From the NCBI GenBank assembly GCA_016840025.1, contig JAEOTF010000282.1, forward strand, positions 1 through 10,332: a DNA stretch of 10,332 bases, given 5' to 3'. The notes under the pieces are model-generated. The model saw nothing but the letters and a program-made list of their open reading frames with translations, made no database searches and was not told where the DNA came from. The position numbers were made by a program, and so were the translations under genes. This document shows, piece by piece, positions 1 to 6,726 of the stretch. This stretch comes from Candidatus Hodarchaeota archaeon (GTDB lineage Archaea; Asgardarchaeota; Heimdallarchaeia; Hodarchaeales; YT1-039). The first letter of the stretch is position 1. Every line of letters begins with the position of its first letter.

Positions 1-1028
1 GGAATTGTAACATGAGATTCATCAATGATCATCAAAAAGTCTTCTGGGAAATAGTCAAGAAGAGTCCAAGGCTTTTCCCCTCGTTGTCGTCCATCAAAAT
101 GCCTTGAGTAATTTTCTATTCCTGGACAATACCCCATCTCTCTTAATAACTCAAGGTCATATAGTGTCCTCTGTTTGAGTCTACTGGATTCTAAAAGTCT
201 ATTTTCTGAATTTAGTTTCTTAAGTCGCCTTTCCAATTCAACTTCTATCGATTTGATTGATTTTTCAACCTTTTCTTGAGGCATTAAGAAATGCTTTGCG
301 GGATAAATCTCTAAAGATGTTCTTTCATTAATCCGCCTTCCTGATAGGGGATCCATTTCAAATAATTTAGTTATGACGCCGCTTGATATTTCCACTCTGA
401 ATGATGTTCCCGAGTATAATGGGTATATATCGATTTTGTTTCCCCGAACCCTGAATCTCCCAGGAGTAAAATCAAAGTCGTTTCTCTCATATTGGATCTC
501 AATTAGCTTCTTGAGCATTAAATTTCTTTCAATAGGCATTCCTCTACGCAATACCGCTCCCAACCCCACATACTCTTTTGGATTACCTAAACCATAAATA
601 CAAGAGACACTTGCAACAATTATCACGTCCCGTCTTTCCATGATTGACCGCGTAGCTGAATGCCGTAATCTGTTAATTTCTTCATTAATTGATGCATCTT
701 TTGCGATGTACAAATCTGTCTGTGGGAGGTATGCTTCGGGTTGATAATAATCATAATAACTCACAAAATACTCCACAGCATTATCTGGGAAGAAACGTTT
801 GTACTCAGCACAAAGCTGTGCCGCTAAAGTTTTATTATGAGAGACAACAAGTGTTGGTTTTTGAACCTTTTCAATCACCGACGCAGCTACATATGTTTTT
901 CCACTTCCCGTTACTCCTAGTAGGGTTTGAAGTTGTTCTCCCCTTTCTATACCTTCAACTAAACTTTTAATCGCTTTTGGTTGGTCCCCTTTAGCCTGAA
1001 ATTCAGAGAACAATTTGAATATAACCAT
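1..1028 (-). CDS. uvrB: UvrB, excinuclease ABC subunit B (N-terminal half, cut by window edge)
   Basis: UvrB is the damage-verifying helicase-like subunit of UvrABC nucleotide excision repair: it is loaded by UvrA and recruits UvrC for incision. I translated the minus strand from ATG at 1028; the frame is open to the window edge, giving about 342 residues, roughly half of the usual 650-670. Visible are the N-terminal [17 protein letters not shown], the Walker A GVTGSGKT at residues 38-45, and the beta-hairpin that clamps [15 protein letters not shown], at about 91-102. Also visible are the region SCIYGLGNP, the [11 protein letters not shown] segment, and the Walker B-type DESH at about 336-339. 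The start is fixed by the near-perfect Shine-Dalgarno AGAGGTGAT seven bases upstream. No stop or frameshift is seen in the visible part. It diverges from the metallo-hydrolase gene at 1182. In archaea UvrB occurs in scattered, mostly mesophilic lineages and is generally thought to be of bacterial origin. Family assignment is very secure. Confidence 0.97.
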   Translation of the reverse strand, partial: MVIFKLFSEFQAKGDQPKAIKSLVEGIERGEQLQTLLGVTGSGKTYVAASVIEKVQKPTLVVSHNKTLAAQLCAEYKRFFPDNAVEYFVSYYDYYQPEAYLPQTDLYIAKDASINEEINRLRHSATRSIMERRDVIIVASVSCIYGLGNPKEYVGLGAVLRRGMPIERNLMLKKLIEIQYERNDFDFTPGRFRVRGNKIDIYPLYSGTSFRVEISSGVITKLFEMDPLSGRRINERTSLEIYPAKHFLMPQEKVEKSIKSIEVELERRLKKLNSENRLLESSRLKQRTLYDLELLREMGYCPGIENYSRHFDGRQRGEKPWTLLDYFPEDFLMIIDESHVTI

Positions 1029-1080
1029 GAAGTAAATCACCTCTGTAATCAACAAATTATTTGTACAGAATTTTTATTCT
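1029..1080 (-). promoter_or_regulatory. uvrB promoter, ribosome binding site and candidate operator
   Basis: The Shine-Dalgarno AGAGGTGAT lies at 1036-1044. A perfect inverted repeat, ACAAAT-T-ATTTGT, lies at 1052-1064. An archaeal TATA-like stretch, AGAATAAAAATTC on the minus strand, lies at 1068-1080. If transcription starts about 25 bp after the TATA-like centre (near 1048), the palindrome sits between TATA box and start site, a typical place for an archaeal repressor. The sequences are seen; promoter and operator roles are inferred. Confidence 0.5.
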
Positions 1081-1133
1081 ACCCAACTAAATTTTTACCC
1101 TGTAGTTTATTTCTTTAATAAAAATATATCGCG

Positions 1134-1181
1134 TAAAATATATGCTCCTTCTTTTATACCCTTTTTTTTAAAAATCAATTG
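1134..1181 (+). promoter_or_regulatory. Candidate archaeal promoter of the metallo-hydrolase gene
   Basis: Two TATA-like boxes are present: TAAAATATAT at 1134-1143 and TTTTATA at 1152-1158. There is no Shine-Dalgarno before ATG 1182. The second box would put the start of transcription at about 1181, so a leaderless transcript is likely; the first would give a leader of about 17 bases. This is inference from spacing only. Confidence 0.4.
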
Positions 1182-2087
1182 ATGAGATATCTTAAATTCT
1201 TATACCGTTATAGATACAGTATGATGGCTATGGGTCGGGGATTATGGTATGATGGAAGACTTGGCAAACCTCAACCACTTTGCAATTTAAAAAGTGAATG
1301 GTATGATTGGTTTCTTCAGGATGTTGAGGTATACGACATAAAGCCTGGGTTTATTACCTTGTGGTCACTTGGAGGTGCTGGTTTCATACTTAAGTCACCT
1401 GAGTCAACAATCTACATTGATCCATACTGTGGAGGGGCTCTTAAAAATGAGGAACAAATTATTATGCGAATGGTCCCCTTACCTTTCAACGCTTCCGATG
1501 TGAAGAAGATCGACGCTACTGTTGTCTCGCATGAAGATCCTGATCACCTCAATGAAGATTTTATTTTTCCCATCTATAAAAATACTGATTGTTTATTTGT
1601 GGGGCCTCCCAGCGTCACTACTCTTTTAAAGAGTTGGGGAGTAGCTGAGAATCGAATTGTGTCATTGAACGAACATCAAGAAAAAAAAATTAATGATATT
1701 CGTGTCATCGCGTTTCCTTCCAATGATCCAATTCCAAAAACAGCAAACACGTACCTCTTTGAAATTGACGATGTGCGCGTTTTTCATACGGGGGATTCTC
1801 TTTGGACCGAGGAGTTTTTCAAGTTAAGTCAAAAGTATGAAATAGATATTGCTCTTATCAGTCTTGGAGTGAACCCTCCAGGAATAAAATACTATAATAC
1901 TCCTGGAGAAGTCCTTCAGATAGCTAGTGATCTCCGAGCAAAAGTGCTTATTCCTATGCATTGGGATCTATGGAGTTTCGCAATTGACAATCCACATCTT
2001 GTTGAATATGAAGCAAAATCTAGGAACATGAAAATAGGTGTGGTTATCCTAAGGATTGGACAGAGTTTTACCTATCCCACAATCTAA
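1182..2087 (+). CDS. UlaG-like metallo-beta-lactamase-fold hydrolase
   Basis: This 301-residue protein aligns by eye with UlaG (L-ascorbate-6-phosphate lactonase) and related metal-dependent hydrolases. Matching blocks are GFITLWSLGGAGFILKS near residues 57-73 (UlaG has a similar LG-TG-LK strand), a metal-binding loop SHEDPDHL at 116-123, FHTGDS at 201-206 (UlaG HSGDS), and IPMHWDLWS at 257-265 (UlaG IPFHHDIWS). The C-terminal GQSFTYP matches UlaG GGKFTWP. The metal motif reads HxDxDH, so the second His of the canonical HxHxDH is Asp. ATG 1182 is preferred over the TTG three bases earlier. An internal start at Met14 or Met17 is possible because the first 13 residues are basic and poorly conserved-looking. 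The gene stands alone between two promoter-like gaps. The substrate is unknown: no ascorbate or sugar-uptake genes are nearby, so lactonase activity is only a family-level guess. Confidence 0.85.
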   Translation: MRYLKFLYRYRYSMMAMGRGLWYDGRLGKPQPLCNLKSEWYDWFLQDVEVYDIKPGFITLWSLGGAGFILKSPESTIYIDPYCGGALKNEEQIIMRMVPLPFNASDVKKIDATVVSHEDPDHLNEDFIFPIYKNTDCLFVGPPSVTTLLKSWGVAENRIVSLNEHQEKKINDIRVIAFPSNDPIPKTANTYLFEIDDVRVFHTGDSLWTEEFFKLSQKYEIDIALISLGVNPPGIKYYNTPGEVLQIASDLRAKVLIPMHWDLWSFAIDNPHLVEYEAKSRNMKIGVVILRIGQSFTYPTI

Positions 2088-2095
2088 TATGTCAC

Positions 2096-2112
2096 GAAAA
2101 ATCAAATTTTTC
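2096..2112 (+). terminator. Hairpin after the metallo-hydrolase gene
   Basis: A perfect 7-bp inverted repeat, GAAAAAT-CAA-ATTTTTC, begins nine bases after the stop codon. Its T-rich right arm could serve as a terminator. The stem is weak because it is almost all A-T. Confidence 0.35.
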
Positions 2113-2174
2113 TTGTCAAAAACTTGATGTCAAAGGAAAACTGTTATTTCTCACTAGATTAGTACACGAAACCT

Positions 2175-2265
2175 TTCACAATATATCACAACTAAGATTT
2201 CAAATCTCTCTATTCTAATAGTTTATCACAATCATTGTATATCTCTTTTAATAGCGGATGATTTC
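2175..2265 (+). promoter_or_regulatory. Promoter region of the radical SAM gene with TCACAA repeats and an inverted repeat
   Basis: TTTCACAA (2175-2182), TATCACAA (2184-2191) and TATCACAA (2224-2231) form short direct repeats. The last overlaps a perfect inverted repeat ACAAT-C-ATTGT (2228-2238). A TATA-like TTGTATATC (2235-2243) follows and would place transcription start at about 2265, next to ATG 2266. The rest of the gap (2113-2174) shows nothing I recognise. Repeats are seen; function is inferred. Confidence 0.4.
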
Positions 2266-3009
2266 ATGATAGTCAAAGAAATTCATGTAAAAACTATTTT
2301 GTCAAAATCGAAAGTTTCTGACTATACGATTAATCCTTACTTCGGTTGTGCTTATGGTTGTACTTACTGTTATGCCCGGTTCATGAAAAGATTTACCGGT
2401 CATAGGGAAAAGTGGGGAGAATTTGTTGACGTGAAAATAAATGCTGCAAGTCTGCTGCAGCGTGAGATAAAGAAGAAATCTGTTGGCAGAGTCTGGATAA
2501 GTGGTGTGTGTGACCCTTACCAGCAACTGGAGAAGAAATATGAGCTGACACGAGGATGTCTAGCAATACTGTCAAGACATGGCTGGCCTGTTATGATTCA
2601 AACAAAATCCCCTCTTGTGTTACGTGATATCGATATAATCAGAAAATTCAAAGAGATTGAAGTTGGCTTTACAATTTCTACAGCGGATGAAAATATCAGG
2701 AAAATTTTTGAACCCAACACCCCGCAGATTAGTGAGAGGATTAAAGCTCTGGAGAAACTGCATTTTTTGGGCATTAAAACTTTTGCCATGATCGCCCCTT
2801 TACTACCCGGGACAAAAGGACTAGCTACCCAATTGACCAGAAAAATAGATCATGTCTTAATTGACAAACAGAATTATCACTATGCAGACTGGGTATACAA
2901 AAAATATAATTTAGAATATGCAATGAATGAGCGTTTCTTTACTCAGAAAAAAAAGGAACTTAGTGATGAATTCAGAAAAGAGAGAATACCTCATCAATTT
3001 CTGTTTTGA
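2266..3009 (+). CDS. Radical SAM protein, spore-photoproduct-lyase-like (SPL) family
   Basis: This 247-residue protein carries the radical SAM cluster motif CxxxCxxC as GCAYGCTYCYA, with cysteines 28, 32 and 35, preceded by the family's INPYFGC strand. Further family hallmarks are VWISGVCDPYQQLEKKY at about 76-92 (usually TDPYQ), the QTKSPLVLRDIDII strand at about 112-125, FTISTADE followed by FEPNTPQISERI, and IAPLLPG before the C-terminal segment. Such proteins use S-adenosylmethionine and a [4Fe-4S] cluster to generate a 5'-deoxyadenosyl radical. This group (COG1533, SplB-like) shares its fold with spore photoproduct lyase, but most archaeal members have no proven substrate. It is slightly short for the group (often about 270-300) but appears intact. 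GGATGATTT just before the ATG is only a weak Shine-Dalgarno, and a leaderless start is also possible. It converges with the DUF3795-type gene. DNA repair is possible but unproven. Confidence 0.88.
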   Translation: MIVKEIHVKTILSKSKVSDYTINPYFGCAYGCTYCYARFMKRFTGHREKWGEFVDVKINAASLLQREIKKKSVGRVWISGVCDPYQQLEKKYELTRGCLAILSRHGWPVMIQTKSPLVLRDIDIIRKFKEIEVGFTISTADENIRKIFEPNTPQISERIKALEKLHFLGIKTFAMIAPLLPGTKGLATQLTRKIDHVLIDKQNYHYADWVYKKYNLEYAMNERFFTQKKKELSDEFRKERIPHQFLF

Positions 3010-3306
3010 TCATTCGACAGTGAGCATATACTAGAGCGTCCAAAATTATCGTAACCGCTACTATTGATGACAAGATTGGGATTTTACTTCTTACAACACT
3101 TCTCATGATAAAAATAGAGAAAATTCACTAGTTTTCCAGAATTAGATTAACCTGTGGATTTGAAGAAAAGATGGATGTGCTGGATATGGTCGTCTGTGTT
3201 TTAATCGGCCATGTGAAAAAATGAGAGGCCATCATATAAATTTAGTTTTATTTTTATCTCACCGTTTCCAGTTTTCCAAGTGGACCTTTCCATTTTTTTG
3301 CGCTCT
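3010..3306. other. Intergenic gap between convergent genes
   Basis: No coding frame or RNA is recognised in this stretch of about 297 bases. It holds T-rich runs at about 3239-3256 and 3292-3299 that may end transcription of the radical SAM gene. A hexamer GGCCAT occurs at 3207-3212 and 3227-3232, probably by chance. Confidence 0.5.
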
Positions 3307-3621
3307 TTAGAAACTCTTCATAGCCATTCTGTCTGATGAATCTGAGTTGTTTCTATAGTATTTGTATTTCGTTCCTTTCTTATTCCAGAACTCTTCTAAA
3401 ATCTCACAGGGATAATACGTACAATCAGCACATGTCTCTAATTCTCTTTCCTTGAAACAGCAGATTTTGATTCTGCATTTAGCTCTATTGATCTCCCTCT
3501 CACCCGATGCATACCCCAACTTACACCCACGACACGTTTGGTTATTGGGATATTTTTTGGTCTGCTATGCAATGCATGTTTTACAATATGCTCCACAACA
3601 CCCGCTTTCTTTAATAGTCAT
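3307..3621 (-). pseudogene. DUF3795-type cysteine-cluster protein, interrupted by in-frame TAG
   Basis: Reading from ATG 3621 gives a 104-codon frame with an amber TAG at codon 19 (3567-3565). The peptide before it contains CCGAYCKTCIA and the peptide after it QTKKYPNNQTCRGCKLGYA. The reading then continues with AKCRIKICCFKE and ETCADCTYYPCEILEEF. Cysteines 9, 13, 16, 30, 33, 49, 54, 64, 67 and 72 form the pattern typical of DUF3795 proteins, presumed metal-binding and of unknown function. Homology runs on both sides of the TAG with no frame change, so a single base separates this from an intact gene: TAT (Tyr), CAG or AAG would each restore it. ATG 3633 is an alternative start; 3621 has GGAAGGT close upstream. 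The downstream piece alone could start at TTG 3519 but would lack the first five cysteines. Alternatives to a pseudogene are amber read-through or pyrrolysine insertion; nothing in the window supports either directly. Confidence 0.65.
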
Positions 3622-3640
3622 AAGACCTTCCATTCCCCAC

Positions 3641-3660
3641 TTAACTTGTTAACAAGCTAA
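3641..3660. promoter_or_regulatory. Palindromic candidate operator upstream of the DUF3795-type gene
   Basis: CTTGTTAACAAG at 3645-3656 is a perfect 12-bp palindrome. The flanks TTA and TAA extend it to 20 bp with one mismatched pair. It lies 8-20 bases upstream of the DUF3795-type start, in the divergent gap shared with the gene at 3745. The position fits a repressor site; no regulator is identified. Confidence 0.4.
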
Positions 3661-3744
3661 ACCCTATAACTACCAACTAAATATTTTTTTCCACACGCGA
3701 AAACTAATCAATTTGGTCGGAGTATAGTCACCAGTAGGATAAAA

Positions 3745-4005
3745 ATGAAAAGACACGACTTCCTAGAATTTCAAGAAAAAGTAAAAAAAGCGTTACAAGG
3801 AGAAAAAGACGGACTCACTTGGGAGCAACTTAAGAAGAAAGGGGAAATCAAACAAACACGTCTATGTTATACGTGGGCTAGACAACTTCAGAATGAAATT
3901 GGATTGACTCGGGAGCGATGTGTACGAAACGTCTATTGGAACTTAAAAAATTTAGCTAGTGAGCAAATTAGCCGAACAAGTAAGAAAAGAAAAAAAATTT
4001 CATAA
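3745..4005 (+). CDS. Small basic protein, possible helix-turn-helix, unknown function
   Basis: This 86-residue protein is rich in Lys and Arg. Residues 20-60 include LTWEQLKKKGEIKQTRL followed by WARQLQNEIGLTRER. This resembles a winged-helix layout in which a 'TW-eL' helix is followed by a recognition helix and an 'iGL-R' strand. I do not recognise a named family. The C-terminal tail SRTSKKRKKIS is strongly basic. ATG 3745 follows GGAT with a short A-rich spacer, a weak ribosome binding site, and the frame is open and intact. It ends 23 bases before the ATG of the broken glycosylase gene, so the two were probably co-transcribed. It may be a small DNA-binding regulator or accessory protein of that gene. 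Real-gene status rests on length, start context and composition. Confidence 0.6.
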   Translation: MKRHDFLEFQEKVKKALQGEKDGLTWEQLKKKGEIKQTRLCYTWARQLQNEIGLTRERCVRNVYWNLKNLASEQISRTSKKRKKIS

Positions 4006-4028
4006 GCAATAATGAGCATCTACTAATT

Positions 4029-4503
4029 ATGGGTCAAGAGCGAACAGCACCCAAATGATGGTATGTTACTGGTAAACCTGCGAGCGATGTTGCATATTTC
4101 AAGAAGTTAACGCGATGTATTTTCCAAGCTGGATTAAATTGGCAGAATATCGATAAAAAATGGGCGAACTTTACAAGCTTTCAATGATTTCAATATTTCT
4201 CAAATCGCATTATATGACAAAAAAGACTATGAACGTTTGAGTGAAAACCCTAACATAGTACGAAATAAGAAAAAAATATTAGCTACGATACATAACGCAA
4301 AAGAATTTCAACGAATCATCAAAGAATTTGGCAGTTTTGGTAAATGGCTAGACCGTCTTGATAAATCCCATAATTATTCTGAGGTTGTAAACCACATCAT
4401 AGCCATATTTAAACACGTGGGTAAGATGACTGCCCATACTTTTCTTCACTCCGTTGGAGAATCCATTGAATATGATGAATCACTTTTTGGGTCACTTTCC
4501 TAA
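4029..4503 (+). pseudogene. DNA-3-methyladenine glycosylase I (Tag)-like gene, broken by TGA and a frameshift
   Basis: Intact relatives remove 3-methyladenine from alkylated DNA in base excision repair. From ATG 4029 the frame reads MGQERTAPK, a TGA at 4056-4058, then WYVTGKPASDVAYFKKLTR and CIFQAGLNWQNIDKKWANF. It runs into a stop at 4185. The homology resumes one base later in the next frame as AFNDFNISQIALYDKK, then IVRNKKKILATIHNAKEF, KEFGSFGKWLDRLDKS and VGKMTAHTFLHSVGE. These match the Tag family blocks QAGL-W, IVRN-KI-A-I-NA and GSF. The shift lies between 4138 and 4184, probably near 4174, where one base is extra or two are missing. The TGA sits where a Trp is likely (PK-W-W), one G-to-A change from TGG. 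The total, 475 bases, is 158 codons plus one base. The downstream half alone has only a TTG at 4237 and lacks the N-terminal part of the fold, so activity is unlikely. Confidence 0.75.
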
Positions 4504-4676
4504 TTTCCCTCTCAATGCTTGACCTAAGATAATTCCTTTGTGGTTTCTTTTTTATTTTTTTTATGTAAAGCCTTTTGTAGTAATATTATTGTATTAATTT
4601 AGTGAACTTGATATTGTGAAAGATGGGTTTTTAGGGTTCATCGTGAATAATATTCTTCTAGATTTAAGGATTATCT
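4504..4676 (+). promoter_or_regulatory. T-rich terminator region and promoter of the SMP-30 gene
   Basis: A T-rich block at about 4548-4563 could end transcription from the broken glycosylase gene. Nearer the next gene, GAATA-A-TATTC (4645-4655) is an AT-rich inverted repeat that may overlap the TATA box, giving a transcription start near 4675. AAGGA at 4666-4670 is a ribosome binding site six bases before ATG 4677. A start that close would leave the ribosome site untranscribed, so the TATA assignment is doubtful; the ribosome site is the firmer element. Confidence 0.35.
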
Positions 4677-5555
4677 ATGGTGATAATGGTGAATAATCCA
4701 AGTATTGATCATATTTTACCTGAAGACAGTGAGCTTGAAAGCCTTGCAACGGACTTTCAATTCACTGAAGGTCCTGTTTGGAATGCTTCTGGGGCGTTTC
4801 TACTGTTTAGCGATATCCGAGCAAACCGTATTTACAAGTGGTCTCCAACTAACGGCGTAACAATATTTCGTGAACCAAGTGGAAACTCAAATGGCTTAAC
4901 GTACGATAAGGACGGTCGACTATTAATTTGCGAACACAGCAATCGACGGCTAACAAGAATTGAGAAAGACGCGACTTACACAGTTTTAATTGAACAGTTC
5001 CGCAATAAACATCTCAACAGTCCAAATGATGTTGTGGTGAAATCTAATGGTATGATCTACTTCACAGATCCTCCATATGGTATCAAACCTGAAGAGCAAG
5101 AACTTTCATTCCAAGGAGTCTACTTCCTAAATCCAAGGAGTAAAAAGATGACATTACTTAAGGATGATTTCGATCGTCCAAATGGTCTTTCTTTCTCTCC
5201 AGATGAGACGGTACTCTACATCGCCGATTCGTCTAGTAATCGGAGACATATCCGAGCCTTCGATGTAAACTCTGATGGGACGATAACGAACAATCGTGTT
5301 TTCGCAGAAATCCGTTCAGAATTACCAGGAAATCCTGATGGGATGAAGGTAGATATTGAGGGGAATTTGTACGTGGCAGCAGCTGGTGGCTTATGGATTT
5401 TTTCTAAGCATGGAGAGTATTTAGGCACCATTAGAACTCCTGAACAACCAGCAAACTGTGCTTGGGGTGACAAAGATTGGAAAAGTCTCTTTATAACAGC
5501 TAGAACCTCTGTTTATCGTATCAAGTTAAGCGTTTCCGGCATTAAAACATCATAG
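4677..5555 (+). CDS. SMP-30/gluconolactonase-family calcium-dependent lactonase
   Basis: This 292-residue protein is a six-bladed beta-propeller of the SMP-30/gluconolactonase/luciferin-regenerating family, which hydrolyses sugar lactones or related esters with a divalent metal. Metal-ligand candidates are Glu31 in FTEGPVW, Asn169 in RPNGLSFSPDE and Asp221 in NPDGMKVD; Asn117 in LNSPNDVV is the likely substrate-contacting residue. Other family blocks are SNGLTYDKDGRLLICEH (71-87), YFTDPPYG (128-135), GNLYVAAAGGLWIF (229-242) and the terminal NCAWGDKDWKSLFITA. All key residues and the usual length of about 290-300 are present and no signal peptide is seen, so it is probably cytoplasmic. ATG 4677 has AAGGA six bases upstream; ATG 4686 is an alternative. 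The stop is TAG, backed by TAA one codon later. It stands alone, convergent with the EEP gene. The physiological lactone cannot be told from sequence. Confidence 0.93.
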   Translation: MVIMVNNPSIDHILPEDSELESLATDFQFTEGPVWNASGAFLLFSDIRANRIYKWSPTNGVTIFREPSGNSNGLTYDKDGRLLICEHSNRRLTRIEKDATYTVLIEQFRNKHLNSPNDVVVKSNGMIYFTDPPYGIKPEEQELSFQGVYFLNPRSKKMTLLKDDFDRPNGLSFSPDETVLYIADSSSNRRHIRAFDVNSDGTITNNRVFAEIRSELPGNPDGMKVDIEGNLYVAAAGGLWIFSKHGEYLGTIRTPEQPANCAWGDKDWKSLFITARTSVYRIKLSVSGIKTS

Positions 5556-5701
5556 GAATAAGGATTTCTAAATGGATAATTAGGGAGAAATAGACTTTGA
5601 GGTGTCTCTTCTTTGGAACACACGGTTATCACATTGAGAAATTATTATTATCACGGTTTTCAAGAAAAAAGAAGGGAGATAGCTATTTAAAGCTTTTTTT
5701 T

Positions 5702-5726
5702 AAAAAAGACTGTGGGCTCTTACAGT
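5702..5726 (-). terminator. Intrinsic-type terminator of the EEP gene
   Basis: On the minus strand, directly after the EEP stop codon, ACTGT (5726-5722) pairs with ACAGT (5713-5709) around an eight-base loop. C and six Ts follow (5707-5702). On the plus strand the neighbouring eight Ts at 5694-5701 could end transcription from the SMP-30 gene, so the T/A block serves a convergent pair. The stem is only 5 bp. An alternative stem, GCTCT/AGAGC (5716-5720 with 5730-5734), overlaps the stop codon. Confidence 0.45.
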
Positions 5727-5727
5727 A

Positions 5728-6660
5728 TTAGAGCAAGTCAAGATCTAATTCAACCCAGCATAGATAGTGATCTGAGCCGGTGGTAAATTGTCGTTGCTCA
5801 ACTTGCGCGGTGCCCGTGAATGCTTTTTTCAGTGCTTTTGAAAGGAGAATGTAGTCAAGTTGGCTGTAGGTGGTTTCGGGGTGTCCACTTTCAGGAGCTT
5901 TCTCCCATTGATGCGTATCTCGTGGGCGAAGCTTCGTCGAGTTAACTGTTGCGTCGTCTTGAGCGATGACCTCGAGTGCGTTGTACAAGTGTAATGGATT
6001 CTTTTGACGAAGGAAGTCACTGAGGGCGGGGGAGTCAGGAGTATCGTTCATGTCTCCCAGCACAACAAAACGATCTGTGTTCACGTCTTGATAGGCTTTG
6101 ATGAGCGCGATCGTGTGTTCCACCTGTCGCTTCCGCCTATCCAGACTGTGTTGTTGATCTTTGAGGTATTCTGCGGTGCCAGGTAAGTATCTGGAATATT
6201 TTGATTTGAGATGACAGTTGAAGAGGGTAAGTAGGACGTCTTTCCGATCAGGATGCATTATTTCAACCTGTAAGCAGTCTCGTGAAAAAACGGGGCGTCC
6301 ATCATGCTGTCGGAATCGATGGCTTGTCACCCGTCCCAATGGAAACTTACTGATTACAGCAAGGTCCATGCCGCGCGGGTCATTACTCTCCATACTGATA
6401 ATCCCCTTGAGTTTGTAAGACTCACCAACATGACCCGCGATGAATTCCTTGACTGCTCCTAACGATTCAATTTCCTGCATCGCAAGGATGTCGATGTGGC
6501 TGGTGCGGATGCGAGCGCCAAGACTGTATAGGTCCTTAAGCTTCTTGGGTTTAGTGGCGAAGCTCCGTTGCCAAGGATCATCACCAAAATTATAGGGATC
6601 ATCAAAGCGATCGAACAGGTTGTTCGTGTTATACGTCCCTAACCGGATCGTTGAACTCAT
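5728..6660 (-). CDS. Endonuclease/exonuclease/phosphatase (EEP) family protein
   Basis: This 310-residue protein has the full set of EEP (DNase I-like) metal and catalytic motifs in order. They are the N-terminal strand LGTYNTNNLFD (residues 7-17), MQEIE with Glu63, FNCHLKS with His150, GDMNDTPDSPAL with Asp203 and Asn205, LDYILLS with Asp269, and GSDHYLCWVELDL with Asp297 and His298. Family members are Mg-dependent phosphodiesterases or phosphatases acting on nucleic acids, phosphoinositides or lipids. The 'P-SPAL' after GDMND and 'QLDYIL' before the end are common in nuclease-like bacterial and archaeal members. No signal peptide or transmembrane helix is seen. It lies 66 bases downstream of the Cys/His protein gene, same strand, probably the last gene of the cassette. 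The coding sequence is GC-richer than the flanks; the line at 6121-6180 is 32 of 60 G+C. No clear Shine-Dalgarno precedes ATG 6660. The substrate is unknown. Confidence 0.9.
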   Translation of the reverse strand: MSSTIRLGTYNTNNLFDRFDDPYNFGDDPWQRSFATKPKKLKDLYSLGARIRTSHIDILAMQEIESLGAVKEFIAGHVGESYKLKGIISMESNDPRGMDLAVISKFPLGRVTSHRFRQHDGRPVFSRDCLQVEIMHPDRKDVLLTLFNCHLKSKYSRYLPGTAEYLKDQQHSLDRRKRQVEHTIALIKAYQDVNTDRFVVLGDMNDTPDSPALSDFLRQKNPLHLYNALEVIAQDDATVNSTKLRPRDTHQWEKAPESGHPETTYSQLDYILLSKALKKAFTGTAQVEQRQFTTGSDHYLCWVELDLDLL

Positions 6661-6726
6661 TGAATTCCAAATTCCGAGCAGTACCTATTACTCATCTTCT
6701 GTTTAAATTGTGACGGTCTATTTGGC

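Noticed and set aside
373..970. Two plus-strand open frames in the first kilobase
   Set aside because: Both are antisense to uvrB, whose minus-strand translation matches the family continuously.
2175..2231. TCACAA repeats as a CRISPR-like array
   Set aside because: The repeats are only eight bases, unevenly spaced and without spacer-sized units; no cas gene is present.
3207..3232. Repeated GGCCAT hexamers as a possible hairpin or regulatory repeat
   Set aside because: Only four bases can pair and just two copies exist, which is within chance.
3452..3652. Plus-strand open frame of 66 codons
   Set aside because: It overlaps the DUF3795-type cysteine cluster on the other strand and shows no recognisable protein pattern.
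1..5555. A DNA-repair island comprising uvrB, the SPL-like gene and the Tag remnant
   Set aside because: Orientations differ, unrelated hydrolases are interspersed, and the SPL-like family has no proven repair role in archaea. Proximity alone does not support one system.
5641..5727. Possible small RNA between the convergent SMP-30 and EEP genes
   Set aside because: The structure is explained by a short terminator stem and T/A runs; no promoter or conserved fold is apparent.
6004..6418. Two short plus-strand open frames
   Set aside because: They are antisense to the EEP gene, which carries all family motifs.
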